DNA from: SHVO01 sp041905795
GTDB taxonomy: Bacteria; Pseudomonadota; Alphaproteobacteria; Rhodospirillales; Rhodospirillaceae
Length of the DNA stretch: 64,000 nt
NCBI GenBank assembly: GCA_041905795.1
Contig: JAYRKL010000001.1
Location: 124,001 to 188,000, forward strand
Direction of reading: 5' to 3'
Shown: piece by piece, positions 1 through 8,581 of the stretch
Layout of the letters: each line of letters begins with the position of its first letter
Numbering within the stretch: the stretch's first letter is position 1
Program-made: the position numbers and the translations under genes
The notes under the pieces: model-generated
What the model was told of the DNA's origin: nothing
The model's input: only the letters and a program-made list of their open reading frames with translations
Database searches by the model: none

Positions 1-843
1 GCCGTCAGCCGCCAGATCAGCGCGCTCGAGGAGTCGTTGGGCGTTTCACTGTTCCACCGCCATGCCCGCGGCCTGATCCTGACCGAGCAGGGCGACCTGC
101 TCTACAAGACCGTGCACGACGTGTTCGCCAAGCTGAACAACGTCGAGACCCTGCTGACCGAAACCAAGGAAAACGCCGAAGGCCTGCTGCGCGTCACCAC
201 CACCGTGGCGTTCGGGTCGGTATGGCTGACCAGCCGCCTCAAGGAATTCATCCGCGCCTATCCGGGCATCGAAGTCATGCTGCGCCTCGACGACCGCGAA
301 CTGGACCTGGCCATGCGCGAGGCCGATGTCGCCTTGCGCTTCAACGAGCCGCGCCAGCCGGACCTGATCCAGCGCCATCTCGGCTCTCTGCGTGGAAGCA
401 TCTACGCCTCGCCCGAGTACCTGAAGGATCGCGGCACGCCGGGCACCATCGAAGAGCTGCAGCAGCATGACCTGGTGACCTTCGGCGAGGGCGTGTCTCC
501 GGTGGCGACCATCAACTGGCTGCCGGAGCTTCTCCTCAAGAAGGGCATCTCGCCGCATGTGTCTTTGCGCGTGAATAACATCTACGGCATCTATCGCGCG
601 GTGCAGGCCGGGATCGGCGTCGGCACCCTGCCGGAATATTTCATGCAGGAAGGCCGCGGCATCACGCGCATCCTGCCCGAGGTGGTGGGGCCGCCGCTCG
701 ATTTCTACTTCGTCTATCCGGAAGAGCTGCGCCAGTCGGCCCGAGTCTCGGTGTTCCGGGATTTCCTGGTCAAAGAAATCGCCAAAGCCAAACTGCACAG
801 CGCCGGACTCGACCTCAAAACCGAGCCCGCGACAGGCGCTTGA
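1..843 (+). CDS. LysR-family transcriptional regulator (5' end outside window)
   Basis: The reading frame is open from base 1 and its start lies before the window. The first residues visible (AVSRQISALEESLGVSLFHR) are the recognition half of a LysR winged helix-turn-helix. After it come the linker helix and a periplasmic-binding-like effector domain, typical of a one-component activator or repressor. The effector portion, including ASPEYLKDRGTP and VQAGIGVGTLPEYF, fits the group of LysR proteins often annotated as DNA-binding regulators of small-molecule genes. The ligand and targets cannot be read from the sequence; its usual divergent target would lie outside the window. About 20-25 N-terminal residues are missing. 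Confidence 0.93.
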   Translation, partial: AVSRQISALEESLGVSLFHRHARGLILTEQGDLLYKTVHDVFAKLNNVETLLTETKENAEGLLRVTTTVAFGSVWLTSRLKEFIRAYPGIEVMLRLDDRELDLAMREADVALRFNEPRQPDLIQRHLGSLRGSIYASPEYLKDRGTPGTIEELQQHDLVTFGEGVSPVATINWLPELLLKKGISPHVSLRVNNIYGIYRAVQAGIGVGTLPEYFMQEGRGITRILPEVVGPPLDFYFVYPEELRQSARVSVFRDFLVKEIAKAKLHSAGLDLKTEPATGA

Positions 844-924
844 GAGCCTCTGTGACGGCGGCGTGAAATCGCCACAGCCGTTAGTTGTGGCTAAGTCCTT
901 GTTCTGTGCGGTGAATCCATAAAA

Positions 925-947
925 GCATAGCCCGGCACAAGCTATGC
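925..947. repeat. Hairpin GCATAGC/GCTATGC downstream of the LysR gene
   Basis: A perfect 7-bp inverted repeat (925-931 and 941-947) with a 9-nt loop lies 80 bp after the LysR stop. There is no T-run behind it, so it is not a convincing intrinsic terminator. The rest of 844-1017 shows no gene. Confidence 0.4.
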
Positions 948-1017
948 ACTAGACGCATAGAAGCAGGAAAAGAATTCAATGGTTTCTTGCTGCGGTGCCC
1001 AGTAACTTATCTACACA

Positions 1018-1210
1018 TGCTGCATCGCAACACGGTCATCCCACCCCTCCCGGGAACCCGTCTTCTGGATGCAGCAGCTTCGGGCGCCAGATGGTCCTCC
1101 CCCATCTCCCGCCCACCGGTCTAAGGGCAAAAAGCCTGATGACCACGTCCGCTGGACGTTAAAGGAGCACTACCAAATCGCCCCGGGTCCTCCCCCCGGG
1201 GCGATTTTTA
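1018..1210 (+). ncRNA. Candidate small RNA with three anti-Shine-Dalgarno hairpin loops
   Basis: No credible ORF lies here, but the plus strand folds into a string of stem-loops. A 9-bp outer stem (1018-1026 with 1068-1076) encloses an ACGG/CCGT stem with a C-rich loop containing CCCCTCCC. A 6-bp stem, AGATGG/CCATCT (1089-1107), has the loop TCCTCCC. An ACGTCC/GGACGT stem follows (1145-1159). A final 13-bp terminator-like stem (1175-1187 with 1195-1207) again has loop TCCTCCC and ends in a short T-run. Exposed CCUCCC loops are known from alphaproteobacterial trans-acting RNAs (the alpha-r14 and cuckoo/CcsR-like groups), which pair with ribosome-binding sites. The 5' end and promoter are not defined, and membership of a known family is inferred. 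Confidence 0.6.
1175..1210 (+). terminator. Intrinsic terminator ending the candidate sRNA
   Basis: A perfect 13-bp stem AAATCGCCCCGGG/CCCGGGGCGATTT with a 7-nt loop TCCTCCC and a short 3' T-run. The loop is the same heptamer as in the hairpin at 1089-1107. Confidence 0.7.
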
Positions 1211-1251
1211 TGTGTGTTCATGGGATCGTCTGCCGTTGTGCAGTGCCAAAG

Positions 1252-1283
1252 AAAAAGCCCGCAGGCACGCCTGCGGGCTTTTT
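1252..1283. terminator. Bidirectional intrinsic terminator downstream of aspartate aminotransferase
   Basis: A 14-bp perfect stem (1252-1265 with 1270-1283) with a 4-nt loop, an A-run on the left and a T-run on the right. It works as a terminator on both strands. It most obviously serves the aminotransferase gene, which reads leftward and stops at 1307, and it backs up the sRNA terminator on the plus strand. Confidence 0.85.
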
Positions 1284-1306
1284 GTCGCCGGAAGCGGGCC
1301 GGACCT

Positions 1307-2509
1307 TCAGGTCAGGCTGGCGCAGAACTTCTGGATGCGGGTGCAGGCCTCGATCAGCGCCTTGTCGGAGGTGGCGTAGGACACCCGGAAATAGGGCGAA
1401 AGGCCGAAGGCCGTGCCCTGCACCACCGCCACCAGGGATTCATCCAGGAGCGCCTCGGCGAAGTCGGTATCGGTATTCAGTTTACGCCCCTTCGGCGTGG
1501 TCTTGCCGATCGCCCCGGCGCAGGACGGATAGACGTAGAACGCCCCTTCGGGGACCTGGCAGGACAGGCCCTTGGCCTCGTTCAGCATCTTTACGACGAG
1601 ATCGCGGCGGCGCTTGAAGGCCTCGTTGCGCTCCTTGAGGAAATCCAGGGGGCCATCCAGCGCGGCGACGGTGGCTGCCTGGGTGATGGACGACGGGTGC
1701 GTGGCGCTCTGGGACTGGAGCATGTTCATGGCCTTGATCAACTCCACCGGGCCGCAAGCGTAGCCCATGCGCCAGCCGGTCATGGAATAGGCCTTGGACA
1801 CGCCGTTCATGGTGAGCGTGCGGTCGAGCAGCTTGGGTTCGAGCTGGCCGATGGTGGTGAACGTGAAGCCGTCATACGTCAGGTGTTCGTACATGTCGTC
1901 GGTCATCACCCAGACGTGGGGATGCCTGAGCAGCACCGCCGCCAGCGCCTTCAGTTCGTCCGCCGTATAGGCGGCGCCGGTGGGATTGCTGGGGGAGTTC
2001 AGCACCAGCCATTTGGTCTTGGGGGTGATGGCTTCTTCCAGGGCCTCCGGAGTCAGCTTGAAACGGCTGTTCTCGCCGCAGGGCACGAACACCGGCGTAC
2101 CGCCGCACAGGAGCACGATGTCCGGGTAGCTCACCCAGTAGGGCGACGGCACGATCACCTCGTCGCCTTCCTGCACGGTGGCGAGGAAGGCGTTGAAGAT
2201 CACCTGCTTGCCGCCGACGCCCAGGGTCACCTGCTCGAGCTTGTAGTCGAGGCCGTTCTCGCGCTTGAACTTGCCGACGATGGCCTTGCGCACGGCCACC
2301 GTTCCGTTCGGCGGCGTGTATTTGGTTTCGCCCTTGTCGATGGCGGCCTTGCCGGCGGCCTTGATGTGGTCCGGCGTGTCGAAGTCCGGCTCGCCGGCGC
2401 CCAGGCCGATGACGTCCAGCCCCTGCGCTTTCAGCTCCTGAGCCTTGGCGGTCGACGCCACGGTGGGCGACGGTTTCACGGCGGCGAGGCGCTTGGCGAG
2501 GATCGACAC
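1307..2509 (-). CDS. aspC: Aspartate aminotransferase (class I, PLP-dependent)
   Basis: A 400-residue fold-type I aminotransferase that transfers the amino group of aspartate to 2-oxoglutarate in the cytoplasm. The protein shows the class I signatures NSPSNPTGAAY (cofactor and substrate contacts) and SKAYSMTGWRMGY, whose Lys is the Schiff-base lysine. The N-terminal VSILAKRLAAVKPSPT is typical of the alphaproteobacterial AatA group, some members of which also use prephenate. The GTG at 2509 is preferred because it gives the usual length and has a GGAG upstream; a further 22 in-frame residues upstream look non-coding. The gene is single, with a strong terminator after it. Confidence 0.92.
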   Translation of the reverse strand: MSILAKRLAAVKPSPTVASTAKAQELKAQGLDVIGLGAGEPDFDTPDHIKAAGKAAIDKGETKYTPPNGTVAVRKAIVGKFKRENGLDYKLEQVTLGVGGKQVIFNAFLATVQEGDEVIVPSPYWVSYPDIVLLCGGTPVFVPCGENSRFKLTPEALEEAITPKTKWLVLNSPSNPTGAAYTADELKALAAVLLRHPHVWVMTDDMYEHLTYDGFTFTTIGQLEPKLLDRTLTMNGVSKAYSMTGWRMGYACGPVELIKAMNMLQSQSATHPSSITQAATVAALDGPLDFLKERNEAFKRRRDLVVKMLNEAKGLSCQVPEGAFYVYPSCAGAIGKTTPKGRKLNTDTDFAEALLDESLVAVVQGTAFGLSPYFRVSYATSDKALIEACTRIQKFCASLT

Positions 2510-2588
2510 GGGGACGGTGCTCCGGCGAGAGGTTGAAAGGGGCCGTAACCTACTTCCCGCCCCCGATCCCGGCAACCGCCAACCTGGG

Positions 2589-3491
2589 TCAATCCAGGCG
2601 AATCCGCCCTTGTGTGACAGCCACGCACGGGCCGCCGATGCGCGCCGCCGCGATCCGGCCGCCGCGTTTGTCGGCCTCGCCTTTCATGAGGCTGGGCCGG
2701 CCCATTTCCCGGCCCTGATGAATATCGAGCCTGAGGGTGAGGTCGGCGGCCGGGCTGGCGGCCGCCAGCAGCGCCGTCACGGCCGCGCCCGCCGAACCGG
2801 TGGCCGCGTCCTCGCCCACGCCCATATTGGGAGCGAACATGCGGGCATGGAGCGTGCCGGCGTCCTTGCGCGCGTAAATGAAAACGCCGTCGGCCCCATG
2901 GACCGGGAAGCGGGCGTGGAATGTGGCGACGTCCGGGCGCGCCTTCTCCACCGCGGCGCTGTCCGCCAGTTCGGCAAACACGAACGGCACCCCGACCGAG
3001 GCCGCGACCGGCGCATGCGCCCGCGTCATGACATCGGCCGCGGACAGGCCCAGACACTCCGCCACGACCTTGGCGTCAACCTCTCCCAGGCGTTGCAGGA
3101 GCCGCGGCGCCGTCACCAGGCAGCTGGTGACGGCCTCGCCGTCGCGCCGGATGTCGATGGTGACGAGGCCGGCGCCTTCCTCAAACAGGATGCGCTCGCC
3201 CACCGGCTTGCCGAAGACCGCGCCGCGGGACGCCAGCACGAAAGCGGTGCCGACATTGGGATGGCCGGCGAACGGCATTTCACGCGCCGGCGTGAAGATC
3301 CGCACCTGTGCCGTATGGGCCGGATCCTGGGGCGGCAGCACGAAGGTGGATTCGGCATAGCCGAACTCGGCGGCGATCCGCTGCATGGCCGCGGTATCGA
3401 GTCCGCGGGCGTCGGTCAGGACCGCCAGCTGATTGCCGCCGAATCGCTGGGCGGTGAACACGTCCACGGTCTCAAAAGCGTATTCGGCCAT
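2589..3491 (-). CDS. PhzF-family isomerase-like protein
   Basis: This 300-residue protein has the PhzF/diaminopimelate-epimerase-like double-barrel fold. It begins with the family's start, EYAFETVDVFTAQRFGGNQLAVL, and carries FAGHPNVGTAFVL in the first half and the GVGEDAATGSAGAAV turn in the second. PhzF itself isomerises a phenazine precursor, but most homologues sit, as here, in genomes without phenazine genes and their substrate is unknown. No phenazine genes are nearby. It is on the same strand as the aminotransferase, 79 bp upstream, and could share a transcript with it. Confidence 0.88.
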   Translation of the reverse strand: MAEYAFETVDVFTAQRFGGNQLAVLTDARGLDTAAMQRIAAEFGYAESTFVLPPQDPAHTAQVRIFTPAREMPFAGHPNVGTAFVLASRGAVFGKPVGERILFEEGAGLVTIDIRRDGEAVTSCLVTAPRLLQRLGEVDAKVVAECLGLSAADVMTRAHAPVAASVGVPFVFAELADSAAVEKARPDVATFHARFPVHGADGVFIYARKDAGTLHARMFAPNMGVGEDAATGSAGAAVTALLAAASPAADLTLRLDIHQGREMGRPSLMKGEADKRGGRIAAARIGGPCVAVTQGRIRLD

Positions 3492-3588
3492 TGGCGATCT
3501 CCGTTGGCGTGTACTGTGCCACCGTGCCGGGGTGGCGCAAGGGGCGGGACCTCCCTAAATTGGCAGCTCCCTTCGGCGAACCCCGCAT

Positions 3589-5760
3589 ATGCCCACAGTC
3601 ACCGTCCCGCTTTACGCCAAACCGCCCGCCGGCCCCCGGGCCAATTTCAAGCTGGTGAGCGATTACACCCCCGCCGGCGACCAGCCGGCGGCCATCAAGA
3701 GCCTGGTGGCGGGCGTTGAGGCCAAGGACCGCGACCAGGTGCTGCTGGGCGTCACCGGCTCCGGCAAGACCTTCACCATGGCCCAGGTGATCGCGGCGGT
3801 GGGACGCCCGGCGCTGATCCTCGCGCCCAACAAGACCCTGGCCGCCCAGCTCTACGGCGAGATGAAGACCTTCTTCCCGGAGAACGCGGTCGAGTATTTC
3901 GTCTCGTATTACGACTACTACCAGCCGGAGGCCTACGTCCCGCGCACCGACACCTACATCGAGAAGGACTCCAGCATCAACGAGCAGATCGACCGCATGC
4001 GCCATGCCGCGACGCGCTCGATCCTGGAGCGCCGCGACACCGTGATCGTGGCCTCGGTCAGCTGTATTTACGGGATCGGTTCGGTGGAATCCTACGCCCG
4101 CATGACCATCGCCCTGAAACAGGGCATGAGCATCCCGCGCGCCGAGTTGCTGCAGCAGCTGGTGGCCTTGCAGTACAAGCGCAACGACCTGGATTTCCAC
4201 CGCGGCACCTTCCGGGTGCGCGGCGACGTCATCGAGATATTCCCGGCCCACTACGAGGACCGCGCCTGGCGCCTGTCCCTGTTCGGCGACGAAATCGAGT
4301 TCATCCACGAATTCGATCCGCTCACCGGCGAGAAGACCGCGGCGCTCACGGAGGAAGTGGTCTATCCCTCCAGCCACTACGTGACGCCGCGTCCGGCGCT
4401 GTCCCAGGCCATGAAAGGCATCCGTGCCGAACTTAAAGAACGTTTGGCGGCCTTCAACGCCCAAGGCAAACTGCTCGAGGCCCAGCGCCTGGAGCAGCGC
4501 ACCATGTTCGACCTGGAGATGCTGGAGACCACCGGGCACTGCAAGAGCATCGAGAACTATTCGCGCTTCCTCACCGGCCGCAATGCCGGCGAGCCGCCGC
4601 CCACCCTGTTCGAATACCTGCCCGAGGACGCGCTGCTGTTCGTGGACGAGAGCCACGTCGCGGTGCCGCAGATCGGCGGCATGTTCAAGGGCGACTACAA
4701 CCGCAAATCGACGCTGTCGGAATTCGGCTTCCGCCTGCCGTCCTGCACCGACAACCGCCCCCTCAAGTTCGAGGAATGGGAGGTGATGCGCCCGGATACG
4801 GTGTTCGTCTCCGCCACTCCCGGCGACTGGGAGATGGAACGCACCGGCGGCGTGTTCGTCGAACAGGTGATCCGCCCCACCGGCCTGATCGACCCGGTGT
4901 GCATCGTGCGCCCGGCGGAAAAGCAGGTCGACGACCTGTTGGCCGAAGTGCGCGCGGTCGCGCAAAAAGGCCTGCGGGTGCTGGTGACCACCCTGACCAA
5001 GCGCATGGCCGAGGACCTGACTGAATACCTGCACGAGAACGGCGTGCGCGTACGCTATATGCACTCGGACATCGAGACCCTGGAACGCATCGAGATCATC
5101 CGGGATCTGCGCCTGGGCGCCTTCGACGTGCTGATCGGCATCAACCTGTTACGTGAGGGCCTCGACATCCCCGAGTGCGGACTGGTGGCGATCCTGGACG
5201 CCGACAAGGAAGGCTTCCTGCGCTCGGTGCGGTCGCTGGTCCAGACCATCGGCCGCGCCGCGCGCAACATCGACGGCCGCGTCATCCTGTACGCCGACAA
5301 GATGACCGACTCCCTCAAACAGGCCATCGGCGAGACCAACCGCCGCCGCGAGAAACAGCAGGCCTTCAACGCCGCCAACGGCATCACGCCGGAGTCGGTG
5401 CGCTCGCGCATCTCCGATGTGCTGGACAGCGTCTACGAACAGGACCGCGTCACGGTCGACACCGGCCTCGCCGAAGAGCCGCATCTCATCGGCCATAACT
5501 TGCGCGCCACCATCGAGGAACTGGACAAGAAAATGCGCGCCGCCGCCGCCGACCTGGAGTTCGAGGAGGCCGCGCGCCTGCGCGACGAGATCAAGCGGCT
5601 GGAAAACCTGGCCCTGGAATACGGCGGCGATAACGATGGCATCGGCGGGTCCAGCGAGCCGGCTGAACCGTCGATGCTTCCCAGCCAGGAAGCGGCGCGC
5701 CAGAAAATCCGCCACCGCAAGAACAAGAGCGGCCGCGCGACGGGCCGGCGCGGACGCTGA
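3589..5760 (+). CDS. uvrB: Excinuclease ABC subunit B
   Basis: UvrB, the damage-verification helicase of nucleotide excision repair, which is loaded by UvrA and recruits UvrC. The 723-residue chain has the Walker A motif GVTGSGKT, the beta-hairpin region VSYYDYYQPEAYVPRTDTYIEKD (two segments) that clamps DNA, the helicase motifs FVDESHV and GRAARN, and a C-terminal UVR coiled-coil motif (DLEFEEAARLRDEIKRLE) that binds UvrC. The ATG lies about 35 residues before the conserved core, as in other alphaproteobacteria. No GTTC-N7-GTTC SOS box is visible in the 97 bp before it. The basic tail KIRHRKNKSGRATGRRGR is common in this class. Confidence 0.98.
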   Translation: MPTVTVPLYAKPPAGPRANFKLVSDYTPAGDQPAAIKSLVAGVEAKDRDQVLLGVTGSGKTFTMAQVIAAVGRPALILAPNKTLAAQLYGEMKTFFPENAVEYFVSYYDYYQPEAYVPRTDTYIEKDSSINEQIDRMRHAATRSILERRDTVIVASVSCIYGIGSVESYARMTIALKQGMSIPRAELLQQLVALQYKRNDLDFHRGTFRVRGDVIEIFPAHYEDRAWRLSLFGDEIEFIHEFDPLTGEKTAALTEEVVYPSSHYVTPRPALSQAMKGIRAELKERLAAFNAQGKLLEAQRLEQRTMFDLEMLETTGHCKSIENYSRFLTGRNAGEPPPTLFEYLPEDALLFVDESHVAVPQIGGMFKGDYNRKSTLSEFGFRLPSCTDNRPLKFEEWEVMRPDTVFVSATPGDWEMERTGGVFVEQVIRPTGLIDPVCIVRPAEKQVDDLLAEVRAVAQKGLRVLVTTLTKRMAEDLTEYLHENGVRVRYMHSDIETLERIEIIRDLRLGAFDVLIGINLLREGLDIPECGLVAILDADKEGFLRSVRSLVQTIGRAARNIDGRVILYADKMTDSLKQAIGETNRRREKQQAFNAANGITPESVRSRISDVLDSVYEQDRVTVDTGLAEEPHLIGHNLRATIEELDKKMRAAAADLEFEEAARLRDEIKRLENLALEYGGDNDGIGGSSEPAEPSMLPSQEAARQKIRHRKNKSGRATGRRGR

Positions 5761-6603
5761 TTACAGCAGAGTTTCTTGCGAGGGATGCGCCGCCTTCAGG
5801 CGGCGGAAGGACATGATGCTGAGCGGGATAGTGGCGATCAGCCCCAGGCCCAGCAGGCTCAAGGTCGCCCAGGGCTCGGTCACCAGGAACGCCATGAAGG
5901 CGCCCACGGCCACCATCATCGGGATCACCCAGTTGGGCTTGAGGCGCATATGCTTGCCGGAATAGACCGGCACCTGGCTGACCATCAGCAGCGATGAGCC
6001 GAGCAGAAAGGCGCCCGCCACCACCGGCTGCTTGAAAAAGTCGTAGCCGGTCTGCAGCCACATGATCAGGGGCAGGATGGCGATGCCGGCGCCGGACGGC
6101 GACGGCATCCCGGTGAAATAGTTGTGCGCCCAGTGCGGCACGTCGGGCTGGCCGATCATGGTGTTGAAGCGCGCCAGCCGCAGCACGCAGCAGACGGCAT
6201 GCAGCAGGCATACCGCCCATCCCAGGCCGCCGGTGGCATGCATCGCCCAGAGATAAATGATCATCGCCGGCGCCACGCCGAAACTGATCGCATCGGCGAG
6301 TGAATCCAGCTCGGCGCCGAACTTGCTGGTGCCGCGCAGCATGCGCGCGACGCGCCCGTCGACGCCGTCCAGCATGGCCGCCGCCACCAGGGCGATCACC
6401 GCCCGGTCCCACTGGTCGTTGATGGCGTAGCGGATGGCGGTGAGCCCCGAGCAGGCCGCCATCACCGTGATCACATTGGGGAAGATGCGGTTGAACGACA
6501 GACTCTTGAAGCGCCGCGCTGCGCCGGCGCGCGCGCGGCCCAGGGGCCCCTTGAGCCGCCGGGGCGCATCGTCGTCGGTGAGGTCGGTGTCGTCGTCGGA
6601 CAT
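5761..6603 (-). CDS. pssA: CDP-diacylglycerol--serine O-phosphatidyltransferase
   Basis: A membrane enzyme that makes phosphatidylserine from CDP-diacylglycerol and serine, the first step to phosphatidylethanolamine. It carries the CDP-alcohol phosphotransferase signature DGVDGRVARMLRGTSKFGAE followed by LDSLAD, which supplies the metal-binding aspartates, then about six to eight hydrophobic helices. The N-terminal 35 residues are charged and low-complexity. The gene follows psd by 10 bp on the same strand, so the two enzymes acting in succession are almost certainly co-transcribed. It is convergent with uvrB: the two stop codons are adjacent. Confidence 0.95.
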   Translation of the reverse strand: MSDDDTDLTDDDAPRRLKGPLGRARAGAARRFKSLSFNRIFPNVITVMAACSGLTAIRYAINDQWDRAVIALVAAAMLDGVDGRVARMLRGTSKFGAELDSLADAISFGVAPAMIIYLWAMHATGGLGWAVCLLHAVCCVLRLARFNTMIGQPDVPHWAHNYFTGMPSPSGAGIAILPLIMWLQTGYDFFKQPVVAGAFLLGSSLLMVSQVPVYSGKHMRLKPNWVIPMMVAVGAFMAFLVTEPWATLSLLGLGLIATIPLSIMSFRRLKAAHPSQETLL

Positions 6604-6613
6604 TGATTCCCGT

Positions 6614-7345
6614 TTAGCGGACTTCGCCGTCGCGGTCGCTTTCGTGCGCCGTCATGTCGGCGATGACGGTTTCGCCGGCCACGGCCTTCTGACCGACCGC
6701 CACCAGGGAGTTGACCCCGGCGGGAAGGTAGATGTCGAGGCGGCTGCCGAAGCGGATCATGCCGAAACGCTGGCCGGTCAGGAGCTGCTGGCCCTCGCGC
6801 ACGTCGCAGCGGATGCGCCGCGCCACCAGGCCTGCGATCTGCACCACCGCGAATTCCTTGCCGTCCGGCGTGCGGATGGCAAGCGCCTGGCGCTCGTTGT
6901 CCTCGCTGGCCTTGTCGAGGGTGGCGTTGAGGAATTTACCGTGGAAGTACTCTTCCTTGATGACCGTGCCGCCGATCGGCGCGCGGTTCACATGGCAGTC
7001 GAACACGCTCATGAACACGCTGACGCGGGTCATGGGCGCGGGGCCGAGGCCCAGTTCCACCGGCGGCGTCGCCGGCCCGATCAGCTGCACCACGCCGTCG
7101 GCGGGACTGACCACGAGGCCGGGACGCGTCGGCGTGACGCGGTCGGGGTCGCGGAAGAAATAGAAGCACCAGACCGTGGCGCACAGGCCGACCAGGCCGA
7201 GGAAGGTCCACATCCACCACAGGATCAGGGTGATCACCGCGAAGATGGCAACGAACCCCGGCCCTTCCGGATGCAGCGGCGGCAAAAGGTAATCGCGCCA
7301 GCCGATCTCGGCGCTCTTGAATCCGTCGTTCCGGGTCTGGCTCAT
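6614..7345 (-). CDS. psd: Phosphatidylserine decarboxylase proenzyme
   Basis: Converts phosphatidylserine to phosphatidylethanolamine with a pyruvoyl cofactor formed by self-cleavage. At 243 residues it is the short bacterial type. It has an N-terminal membrane anchor (FVAIFAVITLILWWMWTFLG), the motif SVFMSVFDCHVNRAPIGG, and near the C-terminus RFGMIRFGSRLDIYLPAG. The Gly-Ser of FGS is the expected cleavage point that generates the pyruvoyl group. It is the first gene of the psd-pssA pair. Confidence 0.95.
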   Translation of the reverse strand: MSQTRNDGFKSAEIGWRDYLLPPLHPEGPGFVAIFAVITLILWWMWTFLGLVGLCATVWCFYFFRDPDRVTPTRPGLVVSPADGVVQLIGPATPPVELGLGPAPMTRVSVFMSVFDCHVNRAPIGGTVIKEEYFHGKFLNATLDKASEDNERQALAIRTPDGKEFAVVQIAGLVARRIRCDVREGQQLLTGQRFGMIRFGSRLDIYLPAGVNSLVAVGQKAVAGETVIADMTAHESDRDGEVR

Positions 7346-7410
7346 CGTTCACCGCTCATCATTGATCCGGCAGTCATAACACCGAACCACGGACAAAGTC
7401 AGCGGGCCCG

Positions 7411-8388
7411 TTACATACGGTCTTTAGGCAGCTTGAACACCTGCCCGGGGTAGATCAGGTCGGGGTTTTTGATCTGGCCTTCGTTGGCGTCGTAGATCAG
7501 CGTGTAAAGGATGCCCTGGCCGTAGACCCGCCGGGCGATGTACCACAGGCTGTTCCCCTTGATGACCGTGATCTCGCCCTCGGCCAGCGCGAGCTGCGCC
7601 TGGTCGAACTTGAAGGGCACTTCGACCCGGGCCAGCACGTTGTTGTTGGGACCGACCTGGTCGGCGCGCAGGGTGTGGTCGCCGGCCGTGGCCTTGCCCT
7701 TTGGCTCCATCTGCCAGCGGCCGTCGGCGTCGGCCACCGCGCGGCCCAGGAATTCGTTGTCGAGGTAGACCTGCACCGTGGCGCCCGGCTCGGCCTTGCC
7801 GCTAATGGCGAACTTGCCGTCGGCGCCGTAATCCACGCCTTCCACCGCCAGCTTGCCCGGCGCCGCCGAAGGCCCCTGCAGCACGCGGCTCTTGCCGCCG
7901 TCGCGGGACTGCTCGACGATCAGGACCTCGCCATTGCGCTCCGGCACCGACATGACCACGACATTCTGCGAGAACAGGTCCTTGCCGCCCTCGCCCGGGG
8001 TCTTGAGCGAGAACTGGCGCGTGCCCGGCGCCACCGGCGTCGAGGGCAGGTAAAGCCACTCGCCGCGCGCATCCGCGGTGACGCGGCCGATTTCCTTGTC
8101 GCCGTCGAGGATGATGACGGTGGCGCCCGGCTTGGCGCGCCCGGCCATGACCAGATTGCCCTTGGGGTCGATACGCACCACGTCGAAACTGGGCGCGTCC
8201 GGACCGGTGACGATCTGGGCCGCCGGCGCGACGTCGCGGTGCTGCAGGCTGTAGGTAAAAACCGCGGCGCCCGCCACCAGGAGCGCGCCGACCACGGCGA
8301 TGATCAGCGGTGTGTTGCTGCGGCGCTTTTCCGGGGCTCCCGAACGGCGTTCGGCGTCCACATTCCGGGGTTCGGTTTCAAAATCCAA
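7411..8388 (-). CDS. LysM domain protein with Ig-like repeats, membrane-anchored
   Basis: A 325-residue envelope protein. After about 25 charged residues there is one membrane helix (LIIAVVGALLVAGAAVFTYS), then two related Ig-like modules (PGATVIILDGDKEIGRV and PGATVQVYLDNEFLGRA). At the C-terminus is a LysM peptidoglycan-binding module (ITVIKGNSLWYIARRVYGQG to YPGQVFKLPK). Such proteins sit at the cell wall, and their exact role is not established. It lies 65 bp upstream of psd on the same strand and may share its transcript. Confidence 0.85.
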   Translation of the reverse strand: MDFETEPRNVDAERRSGAPEKRRSNTPLIIAVVGALLVAGAAVFTYSLQHRDVAPAAQIVTGPDAPSFDVVRIDPKGNLVMAGRAKPGATVIILDGDKEIGRVTADARGEWLYLPSTPVAPGTRQFSLKTPGEGGKDLFSQNVVVMSVPERNGEVLIVEQSRDGGKSRVLQGPSAAPGKLAVEGVDYGADGKFAISGKAEPGATVQVYLDNEFLGRAVADADGRWQMEPKGKATAGDHTLRADQVGPNNNVLARVEVPFKFDQAQLALAEGEITVIKGNSLWYIARRVYGQGILYTLIYDANEGQIKNPDLIYPGQVFKLPKDRM

Positions 8389-8482
8389 GGCCAGGGTCCC
8401 TGTTCAGTTACATGGCAGCCAAAGGGAACGGGCGGTCTCCGGGTGTAAGCAATTGACCCCCCTGATGCAATGTTAAGTGGGG

Positions 8483-8501
8483 GCGGCATTAGGAATGCCG
8501 C
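8483..8501. repeat. Hairpin GCGGCATT/AATGCCGC between two genes
   Basis: A perfect 8-bp inverted repeat with a 3-nt loop lies between the membrane protein gene and the LysM gene, both on the minus strand. There is no clear T-run. It may weakly terminate the upstream gene. A second inverted repeat, GGCCAT/ATGGCC, follows at 8505-8525. Confidence 0.4.
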
Positions 8502-8581
8502 GGGGCCATGGCGGAAATATGGCCTCGGGCAGGAGCCACCCCTGTATATGGTCCATCAGCCTGATAATAACGCGGCGAGCG

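Noticed and set aside
1214..2536. 440-residue plus-strand frame over the aminotransferase
   Set aside because: Begins in the terminator region and is the shadow of aspC, which has intact cofactor motifs.
3492..3588. SOS box upstream of uvrB
   Set aside because: No GTTC-N7-GTTC or close variant is present in the gap.
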